Source of the DNA: Eubacteriales Family XIII. Incertae Sedis bacterium
GTDB taxonomy: Bacteria; Bacillota; Clostridia; Peptostreptococcales; Anaerovoracaceae
DNA: 6,964 nt
Direction of reading: 5' to 3'
Assembly (NCBI GenBank): GCA_031276775.1
Contig: JAISML010000036.1
Span: 1-6,964, forward strand
Under the pieces are notes generated by a model, which searched no databases, was not told where the DNA came from, and saw only the letters and a program-made list of their open reading frames with translations. Position 1 is the stretch's first letter, and each line of letters starts with the position of its first letter. The position numbers and the translations under genes were made by a program. Below, piece after piece: positions 1 through 5,900 of the stretch.

Positions 1-1
1 C

Positions 2-628
2 TTCGAGGTGCGCGCGTTCCGGCACAACGCGCCCTTCCTGCTCGCGAACCTCTCCGCGCTGTTCAACTACGCGGCCACCTTTGCCGTCGGCTACATCTTC
101 GCGATCTATCTGCAGCTCATCAAAGGCTATCCGTCGGATGTCGCGGGCATCATCCTCATCTCGCAGCCCGTCGTCATGGCCGGCGTCGCGCCGATCACCG
201 GCCGCATCTCGGACCGCCGCTCTCCTTTCCTGCTCGCGGCGCTCGGCATGGCCTTCTGCGCGGTCGCACTCTTTTCGTTCATCTTCATCGGCATTGACAC
301 GCCCCTGTGGCATCTCATCGCGGGCCTGATCGTGGTCGGCTTCGGTTTTGGACTCTTTGCCTCCCCGAACGCGAACGCCGTCATGTCGAGCGTCGGCCCC
401 GAGGCCTTCGGCGTCGCGAGCTCGGTGCAGAACACGGCGCGCACGATGGGACAGGTCATCGGCATGGCGCTCATCACGATTGTGACGAACGCGATCATCG
501 GCGACGCGGAGCTCGCGGAGGTGCCCGCCGCGCTTTTCGTGCGAAATATGCACATATCCTACATCATATTCGCGGCGCTGTGCGCCGTGGGCATTCCCTT
601 TTCGATCAAGCGGAAAGCGAAAATTTGA
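2..628 (+). CDS. MFS transporter, DHA2 (EmrB/QacA-like) family, C-terminal part
   Basis: This is a proton-coupled efflux permease of the major facilitator superfamily. Only the last 208 residues are visible, because the reading frame is open to the left edge and the true start lies outside the window. About six membrane segments can be seen, at visible residues ~12-38, 47-66, 75-95, 103-122, 150-166 and 184-202. The loop GRISDRRSP (residues 67-75) matches the conserved loop of the second half of MFS proteins. The run FRHNAPFLLANL before a membrane segment is typical of the central part of 14-segment DHA2 drug exporters (family knowledge). The protein ends with a short basic tail, KRKAKI. The substrate cannot be told from this half. 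The GTG at position 8 is in frame but is only an internal Val codon. The gene points toward the convergent recombinase gene and shows no functional tie to the surface genes downstream. Family call firm, substrate unknown. Confidence 0.88.
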   Translation, partial: FEVRAFRHNAPFLLANLSALFNYAATFAVGYIFAIYLQLIKGYPSDVAGIILISQPVVMAGVAPITGRISDRRSPFLLAALGMAFCAVALFSFIFIGIDTPLWHLIAGLIVVGFGFGLFASPNANAVMSSVGPEAFGVASSVQNTARTMGQVIGMALITIVTNAIIGDAELAEVPAALFVRNMHISYIIFAALCAVGIPFSIKRKAKI

Positions 629-667
629 GGTTTTTGTTTCAATTTTCCGTTTCGACAAAAAAACTTC

Positions 668-696
668 TTTACGAAACTTTCAGGCCATAATATAAT
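668..696 (+). promoter_or_regulatory. Candidate sigma-A promoter downstream of the MFS gene
   Basis: TTTACG (668-673, four of six matches to TTGACA) is followed after 17 bases by a perfect TATAAT (691-696). Transcription would start near 703 and run rightward. No well-supported rightward gene follows before 1649. The transcript would either encode a small ORF (717-875) or run antisense through the recombinase gene toward the hairpin at 1450-1481. The bases fit a housekeeping promoter very well; activity is inferred. Confidence 0.55.
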
Positions 697-716
697 ATAC
701 ACAGCAAGGAAAGGGA

Positions 717-875
717 ATGTCCGGCAAACCGGGTTTCCGGATGGCATTTTTCGGTGTTGCGCGGAAACGCCGACACGCGAAACTCCGGCGTCCGCCGCAC
801 AGGACAGGGCCGTTTAGGAAGATTTGGATTTTCATTGAAAAAATGTGTCAGGCCGAGAAATCCAGACACATATAG
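717..875 (+). CDS. Possible small basic ORF, 52 aa, unrecognised
   Basis: An ATG at 717 follows a purine-rich AAGGAAAGGG stretch (706-715) and lies about 14 bases after the predicted start of the 668-696 promoter. It opens a 52-codon frame ending in TAG at 873-875. The product starts MSGKPGFRMAFFGVARKRRH and is very basic, rich in Arg, Lys and His, with one hydrophobic patch (IWIFIE) near the C-terminus. No family is recognised. The frame overlaps the 3' end of the opposite-strand recombinase gene by 28 bases. It could equally be a chance frame inside a non-coding transcript. It is listed because promoter, purine-rich leader and ATG are in the right order. Confidence 0.25.
   Translation: MSGKPGFRMAFFGVARKRRHAKLRRPPHRTGPFRKIWIFIEKMCQAEKSRHI
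838..871 (-). terminator. Probable intrinsic terminator of the recombinase gene
   Basis: Read on the minus strand, ATGTGTC (871-865) can pair with GACACAT (849-843) across a 15-base loop, and six Ts follow directly (843-838). The right arm overlaps the recombinase stop codon (850-848), so the hairpin forms at the very end of the coding region. The stem is only 7 bp and partly A/T, so efficiency is uncertain. Nothing similar follows it on the plus strand. Confidence 0.45.
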
Positions 876-1420
876 GCTTCGTTCTTGTCGTCCTGCGTGA
901 CGCCGAGATAACGCTTCGTGACGGCGAGGGAGCTGTGGTTGTAGATCTCCACGATGACCGCAGGCGAAATCCCGCTTTTCCAGGCGTGATAGCCGAAGGT
1001 CTTGCGCAGCGAATGGCAGGACACGCGTCCGATCCGCAGCGCTTCGGCGGCGGCGCGGATGATGCGGTAGGCCTGTATGCGGCTGATGGCTTTCTTCGTC
1101 CGGGCGTTCTCGATGAGGAAGCCGCCCCGCTCGGCCGATTGCTCGGCGTATGCGGCCAGCATGCGGATCGCGTTTCCGTTTAATGCGATGATTTTCGTTT
1201 TGCCGGTCTTTTTCTCGGTTACGCGAATGCTCTCGCGGACGCGGCCGTGCGCGAAATCGTATACGTTCTCCCACGTCAGGCGCAGCAGATCGCTGATGCG
1301 CAGGGCGGTGTGAACGCCCAGGACGATCAGGCAGCAATTGCGCAGCTGCCCGCGTTTCAGGTAATAGTTTGAGAGTTCCCGCACTTGGTGCTTGCTTCTG
1401 ATCGGTTCTGTCACAGCCAT
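848..1420 (-). CDS. Compact tyrosine recombinase/integrase (catalytic domain only)
   Basis: This is a 190-residue site-specific recombinase of the phage-integrase/XerC family, which cuts and rejoins DNA through a covalent 3'-phosphotyrosine. All expected catalytic positions are visible: Arg41 in TALRISDLL, the beta-hairpin Lys in EKKTGKTK (70-74), His136 and Arg139 in CHSLRKTFGYHAW, His162 in YNHSS, and nucleophile Tyr171 in VTKRYLGV. At 190 residues it lacks the usual N-terminal arm-binding and core-binding domains. In this it resembles the ~200-residue FimB/FimE invertases more than the 300-400-residue phage integrases. The start is well supported: TAAAGGAGG (1438-1430) lies 9 bases before the ATG. 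A perfect inverted repeat (1450-1481) sits in its leader, and a second, inverted copy lies at 1596-1619. The gene is transcribed away from the cohesin/SLH gene. It could be a relic of a mobile element or the enzyme of a local inversion switch; the paired inverted sites favour the latter. The family and an intact active site are near certain. Confidence 0.95.
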   Translation of the reverse strand: MAVTEPIRSKHQVRELSNYYLKRGQLRNCCLIVLGVHTALRISDLLRLTWENVYDFAHGRVRESIRVTEKKTGKTKIIALNGNAIRMLAAYAEQSAERGGFLIENARTKKAISRIQAYRIIRAAAEALRIGRVSCHSLRKTFGYHAWKSGISPAVIVEIYNHSSLAVTKRYLGVTQDDKNEAYMCLDFSA

Positions 1421-1429
1421 GATGATGAT

Positions 1430-1438
1430 CCTCCTTTA
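1430..1438 (-). promoter_or_regulatory. Ribosome binding site of the recombinase
   Basis: On the minus strand TAAAGGAGG precedes ATG 1420-1418 by nine bases (ATCATCATC). It is a near-perfect anti-16S match and fixes the start codon. Twelve bases separate it from the base of the 1450-1481 hairpin. Confidence 0.85.
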
Positions 1439-1449
1439 GGTGTTTTCGT

Positions 1450-1481
1450 CCGGGTAACACAATCTCTGTTGTGTTACCCGG
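1450..1481. repeat. Perfect 13-6-13 inverted repeat, putative recombination site A
   Basis: CCGGGTAACACAA (1450-1462) and TTGTGTTACCCGG (1469-1481) are exact reverse complements around the spacer TCTCTG (1463-1468). Inverted arms of 9-13 bases around a 6-8-base spacer are the usual core-site geometry for tyrosine recombinases such as dif, loxP and FRT (family knowledge). The site lies just upstream of the recombinase start, and a degenerate inverted copy with the same spacer is at 1596-1619. An alternative or additional role is a rightward intrinsic terminator, since GCTTTCTTTTTG follows the hairpin on the plus strand. In the recombinase mRNA it would be a strong leader hairpin. Confidence 0.7.
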
Positions 1482-1543
1482 GCTTTCTTTTTGTTGCATT
1501 TTCAACGGGTTTTAAATCCATGAACAATTTTTGAGGCCTCATT

Positions 1544-1567
1544 GCGCGCTTTCGGGCGCTCTTTTTT
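1544..1567 (+). terminator. Intrinsic terminator between sites A and B, facing the surface gene
   Basis: GCGCT (1546-1550) pairs with GGCGC (1555-1559, including one G-U pair) around a TTCG tetraloop (1551-1554). TC and then six Ts (1562-1567) follow. G1544 and C1561 can add a pair beyond one mismatch. No rightward gene lies directly upstream, so this is not an ordinary gene-end terminator. It would stop antisense or leader transcription before the cohesin/SLH gene. If the segment inverted, the T tract would no longer follow the hairpin on the plus strand. Confidence 0.5.
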
Positions 1568-1586
1568 GCTTCCGTTTCAACATTTC

Positions 1587-1615
1587 TTGTTGTATGTAAC
1601 ACTTCAGAGAATATG
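1587..1615 (+). promoter_or_regulatory. Weak candidate promoter overlapping site B
   Basis: TTGTTG (1587-1592), a 17-base spacer, then AATATG (1610-1615) would start transcription near 1622, about eleven bases before the ribosome binding site at 1633. Each hexamer matches consensus at only three of six positions, so support is geometric. If real, it lies across the proposed recombination site B and downstream of the terminator. Confidence 0.2.
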
Positions 1616-1619
1616 TTGC
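1596..1619. repeat. Degenerate inverted copy of the recombination-like site (site B)
   Basis: On the plus strand this reads GTAACAC, TT, CAGAGA, then ATATGTTGC. Aligned without gaps to the reverse complement of site A (1477-1454), it matches at 19 of 24 positions, including seven bases of the left arm and the entire 6-base spacer. Its own two arms are an imperfect dyad (six of nine), as is common for att and dif sites. It ends 30 bases before the surface-gene start codon. Confidence 0.55.
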
Positions 1620-1632
1620 ACACGGTGTGGAG

Positions 1633-1639
1633 AAAGGAG
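1633..1639 (+). promoter_or_regulatory. Ribosome binding site that sets the cohesin/SLH start
   Basis: AAAGGAG is followed after nine bases by ATG 1649. This favours 1649 over the in-frame upstream ATG at 1613, which has no comparable site and would place twelve extra residues before the signal peptide. Confidence 0.8.
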
Positions 1640-1648
1640 CGTTGCAAA

Positions 1649-2908
1649 ATGTCCGGACGCGGCAAAAATGTTCGCAATTTAAGATCGAGGCTCTTGTGTT
1701 TTCTGTTTGCGGTTGCGGTGTTGCTGTCGGCGCCTGTCTTTGCCGCGACCGGAATATCCGATTTCAGGATTGCCGTCGGCACCGTTGCCGCCAATCCGGG
1801 CGAAACCGTTGATGTTTCCGTTTCCTTTTCACACAATCCCGGCATCGCGGCGTTTTCATTGAAACTCAACTATGATCCCGCAGCGCTGACACCGATCTCA
1901 GTTGCGCAGGGCACGGCCTTGCGCATCGGCTCGATCACATCGAACCTGCAAGGCGAGAGCGATTTGTCCAAAACCGGATTCGTGTCGGCGGTTTGGGTGA
2001 ACCCGTCCGACTTTACGGGTGACGGCACCGTGTACACGGTGAAATTCAGGATTCACGAATCCGCGTCGGGCGACATTCCCGTCACATTATCGTATGACAT
2101 CGGAGGGATTGTAAACCAAAATTATGAGGATGTTGAAGCGGAAATTGAAAATGGAAGCATATCCATAAACCCCGCATCCGGGACGCACGTGCCGGCGCCT
2201 CCCGACAACACCGCCCCGCCTGCGGATCCGAATCGGCAGGACACATCCTTCGGCGGAGCGTCCGGGCTTGCGGGCGACGCGGCTGCGGGAACGCAAGGCG
2301 AACCGAGCGCTGTTGTGCCGCCCCAAGACGCGGCGAATCCGAACGCGGCGGGATGGGACAACCCGTTCCGGGATGTTTCGGATTCGGATTGGTTTTACGA
2401 TTCCGTAAAATATGTCTGCGAGAACAAATGGATGAACGGAATGTCCGAGGATGCCTTTGCGCCGCAGACGCCCGTTTCGCGCGCGATGTTTGCCACGATA
2501 TTGCACAGGTTGGCAAAGGCGCCGGCGGCGGGCGCGAGCAATCCGTTTCCGGACGTGGCCGCCGGGCAATGGTACACGGATGCCGTGATCTGGGCAAACG
2601 AGAACGGCATTGTTCTTGGCTACGGCGATCGGTTTGGCGTGAACGACAGCATAACGCGCGAACAAATTGCCGCGATTTTATACAGATACGCTTCTTCAAA
2701 GGGCGCCGGGGGGATGGATCTTACGGCCGAGCTCGCGCGATATTCCGATTTCGACAGCATATCCGACTGGGCGGTCGATGCCATGAATTGGGCTGTCGCG
2801 AAGCGGATCGTCGCGGGACGTTCCGCAACGGAATTGATTCCGGGCGGACTTGCGAGCCGAGCGGAGGTTGCGGAGATTTTGCGGAGGTTTGCGCAGGATT
2901 TAAGCTAA
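1649..2908 (+). CDS. Secreted cohesin-SLH surface protein (OlpA-like anchoring scaffoldin)
   Basis: This 419-residue exported protein would hold a cohesin module on the cell wall. A signal peptide (1-32, hydrophobic LLCFLFAVAVLLSA, cleavage near VFA-A) leads to a cohesin domain (~38-174). Family hallmarks there include NPGETVDVSVSF, NPGIAAFSLKLNYDP and the late TGDGTVYTVKF strand. A Pro/Ala/Gly-rich linker (~175-239) follows. Three SLH repeats end the protein (~240-299, 300-365, 366-419), opening with FRDV, FPDV and YSDF and carrying SRAM, TREQ and SRAE at the usual TRAE position. SLH triplets bind secondary cell-wall polymer, and cohesins bind dockerin-bearing proteins (family knowledge). 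One cohesin plus three SLH repeats in ~430 residues is the plan of Clostridium thermocellum OlpA/OlpC. Cohesin-like modules also occur in non-cellulosomal proteins, and no dockerin is in the window, so a cellulosome is not shown. The leader contains the proposed inversion switch. The next gene, which also carries a cohesin, starts 73 bases later. Confidence 0.9.
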   Translation: MSGRGKNVRNLRSRLLCFLFAVAVLLSAPVFAATGISDFRIAVGTVAANPGETVDVSVSFSHNPGIAAFSLKLNYDPAALTPISVAQGTALRIGSITSNLQGESDLSKTGFVSAVWVNPSDFTGDGTVYTVKFRIHESASGDIPVTLSYDIGGIVNQNYEDVEAEIENGSISINPASGTHVPAPPDNTAPPADPNRQDTSFGGASGLAGDAAAGTQGEPSAVVPPQDAANPNAAGWDNPFRDVSDSDWFYDSVKYVCENKWMNGMSEDAFAPQTPVSRAMFATILHRLAKAPAAGASNPFPDVAAGQWYTDAVIWANENGIVLGYGDRFGVNDSITREQIAAILYRYASSKGAGGMDLTAELARYSDFDSISDWAVDAMNWAVAKRIVAGRSATELIPGGLASRAEVAEILRRFAQDLS

Positions 2909-2967
2909 GGGTGTTGTCAGGCCATATACGGATGAAATTGACATTGTTAGGATGATATGAAAAATAA

Positions 2968-2975
2968 AAAAGGAG
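2968..2975 (+). promoter_or_regulatory. Ribosome binding site of the giant modular surface gene
   Basis: AAAAGGAG ends six bases before ATG 2982, which begins a clear signal peptide. The 73-base gap after the preceding gene has no convincing terminator, so the two genes may share a transcript. Confidence 0.8.
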
Positions 2976-2981
2976 TCCGCG

Positions 2982-5900
2982 ATGAAAAGAAAGATCATAT
3001 CAATATTTTTGACATTGATTATGCTGTCCGCGTTACTGCCAAGAGCGACAGAACAAATTGTTGCCATGTCAGACGATCAGATAAAAAGCCGGATTACAAG
3101 CACATACGCGCAAGCAAGATCGCGTAATGGCGGCGCTTCATTTAATGGATGGTGCGGCGCATACGTCAGATCTCAATTGAGTATACTCGGGATACATGAT
3201 GGATTTGGGGCAAATGGGACAGATTGGTACGGAAGATTCCCGAATGGGCAAACATCGGGAGGATATAATGTTTTAAAGCTGCCGGGGGAAGACGGCCTGC
3301 GTCAACTCGTTTCAACATACGGCAATGAAATTTATAACATCGTAGTCAGTTATCCGCGGAATCCGTATCCGGAATTAGCTATATATGGTCATGTGCTTTT
3401 TATACATGCAATAGTAAACGGGACCGTATATTGGTCTGAATCAGGCAGTTTCGCAGGTGTGGCAGAAGGTGGAATCTTAACCGCAAGCATTGAAAACTTT
3501 ATAAGAAGTTACAAAGCTCACAACGGAACGGCGCATGGGATGATATATTTCTACAAAAATCAGGTTCCTCCCCCCGCCCCGGCATCCGCATCCCTCTCCC
3601 CGGCCAATGCCGCCGTCGGCGCGGTCGTCACGGCGAATTGGTCCGCCGTGGGCGGGGCAACGGACTACAATGTTTCCCTGATCTGCACGACAAATTCCGG
3701 ATACAATCAGTCGAGAAACGGCACAACGGGCACAAGCGCGACCTTTACCCTAAACAACCCCGGTACTTACAAGGTTTCCGTCACCGCGAAGAATTCCGCC
3801 GGGGCGAGTCCCGCAAGGGAATCCGGCGCGATTGCCGTTCATCCGAATTCCACGGTGACGTTCAAGGATTACGACGGCGCGATCCTGAAAAAGCAAAGCG
3901 TCCCCTACGGCGCCGGCGCATCCGCGCCCGTCGCGCCGAACCGCGAAGGCTATGACTTTCAAGGCTGGGACAGAGGGTTTGAAAACATAACGGGCGACAC
4001 GATCGTAACCGCGACTTACAAAATCATCAAATACACCGTGAGGTTCTTGGACGACAAGGGAAACATTCTCAGCAGTCAAACGATAAACTACGGCGACGCC
4101 GCCACGCCGCCCATTCCGGTACCGCCGGATGGCGAGGTGTTTGTGGATTGGGACAGCCATGAATACGAGCTCGTAAAAAAAGATCTGGAGATCACGGCGT
4201 CTTACGCGTGGGGAAACCCGGATCTTCCGCATGTCGTCGGCATCGATTCCGCAGCGCGAAATGCCGAGCGAACCGGATACAACGTGGTTGTGCGTCTGGT
4301 GAACTATGATCCGCAGGGCGCGACCAGAGGGCGCGTGATTGTGGCATTGAAAACGGAAGCGGGCAAGATGGTCGCTTCCGAAACCAAAACGTACGATCTG
4401 GCAGTGCTCGCTTCCGCGCCGGAAGCCATTTTTGTGCCGTATTCGGGCGTCGCCACGACAGCCGACGTTTCCGTCGTCGGTCTGCTTGACGACGCGAACA
4501 CGGGCGTCCCTTTGGCGGGAATGCAGACGGCGACCATTGATCTCGGTCTTGCCTGGAGCGACTGGAGCGTGGATCCGCCTCCGGAAGAAGCCGGATATAT
4601 CACGGAAAGCCGCAGCGAATACCGTTACAAAGACAAATCCACGACGACGAGCTCGTCGAGCACGTTGAGCGGGTGGACACGGTATGACGCGCAGGTCACA
4701 GCTTGGGGCAATTGGTCGGATTGGCAGAACAGTTCCGTAAGCACAAGCGCGAGCAGGGAGGTTCAAACGCGCACGGTCGATGCCCAATACAAGACGGTAT
4801 GGAAGTATTACAGATATGAATATTGGAACACATCATACAACGCGTGGTATTCCACATACAGCTCTTCCATGGGCGGAACATATCAGGAAATCGTGCTGGA
4901 CTCTCCGCTTTCGCAAACGGGCACACATAGCGGGCACGCTTCGTATGGCGCCTACAATTACAACGGCAGAAACAATACTCTGTGGTGGTTCGACAGCTCG
5001 TACAGTGTGCAGACGGCGGCGGCCTACACGCAGTGGCGCTACCGCGACGCGATATACACGTACTACTTTGAGAAATGGAGCGATTGGTCGGATTGGCTGG
5101 CGGGAGCGGCGCCTGCGGCAACAGAATCCAAGCAGGTGGAAGCGCGCACGACACACCGCTTCAAGAGCAACGACATCAAGCTGACGGCATATAACTACAA
5201 GCGATACAAGTATCAAAATCTGGCCGACGGGAAAGAATATTACACCTATAACACCGCGTATGCCGACAGCATGGGCTACCCCGGCGAGTGGGAGCAGAAG
5301 AAGTCCTATTCCGAATTGCCGGTCGTCGAAACCGTGGCCGGAAACATCGCCCTGCACAACGGATACGGAGAGGACTCATGGTACAAGGCCGACGTGAACG
5401 CGGGAGGAAATGTAAACGCGTACATCACCCACGATACCTTGGAAGACACCGGCGGTACAGAGCGCACGATCTCCGGTTCCGTCAACGCGCCGGGCAAGCT
5501 GGCGACATTGCTTGTGTTCCGCAAGACGAACGAAGACCCCACGGCGAGCCAGCTTGAATACGTCGATCAGACGACGCTTTCGCCAAACGGCGAGTACGGT
5601 TTTACTTTCAAGACGAAAGACGAACCGACCGGGAAAACCGGCGACTTTCTCGTTATGCTTGCCGTGGAAGGAGGAAAAAATCCTGTATACATCGGCAGGA
5701 TCGAAGCGCCGCTCCCCGTGTACAGCGTGGTCTTTACGGATGAGGCCGGCATTGAAATCGAAAGGCAATCGGTTATAGAGGGACAATCGGCCGTGCTCCC
5801 CGCCGCTCCCGAAAAGGAAGGCCATGACTTTGCGGGCTGGGATGAGAACACGACGAACATCCGCAAGGATCTTTCGGTTGCCGCCGCGTACACAAAGAAA

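Larger units (their letters stand above)
1454..1619. other. Putative invertible DNA segment (phase-variation switch)
   Basis: Two related 24-base sites, A core 1454-1477 and B 1596-1619, lie in opposite orientation. Their spacers read TCTCTG and CAGAGA on the plus strand, exact reverse complements. Recombination between inverted sites by the adjacent recombinase would flip the ~118 bases between them, which contain a T6-tailed hairpin pointing at the cohesin/SLH gene. The sites are seen in the sequence. The inversion is inferred by analogy with fimS/FimB-FimE and cwpV/RecV. Site B is degenerate, so the system could also be inactive or use the sites only as operators. Confidence 0.45.

Noticed and set aside
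721..751. Hairpin CCGG-C-AAAC / GTTT-CCGG followed by TTTTT as the MFS terminator
   Set aside because: The stem has a bulge and a three-base loop, and the T run starts six bases after the stem. It is too poor to call, and it lies downstream of the 668-696 promoter rather than directly after the MFS stop.
1613..1648. Upstream in-frame ATG (1613) as the start of the cohesin/SLH gene
   Set aside because: It overlaps the putative recombination site, has no ribosome binding site, and adds twelve residues before the signal peptide. ATG 1649 has AAAGGAG nine bases upstream.
1627..1812. Short overlapping plus-strand frame at the start of the cohesin/SLH gene
   Set aside because: It is a shadow of the signal peptide and cohesin coding region with no domain and no better start signal.
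2938..2965. TTGACA (2938-2943) with AAAAAT 16 bases later, as a promoter for the giant gene
   Set aside because: The -35 is perfect, but the -10 is weak and sits in an A-rich run. Transcription would start near 2972, inside the ribosome binding site, so it is unlikely to be the working promoter.
3750..4787. Long open frame (345 codons) on the minus strand opposite the giant gene, and a similar 360-codon one at 5376-6458
   Set aside because: They lie wholly antisense to a continuous coding frame with clear domains, their products are low-complexity Arg/Val-rich with no recognisable fold, and open antisense frames are common in GC-rich genes.
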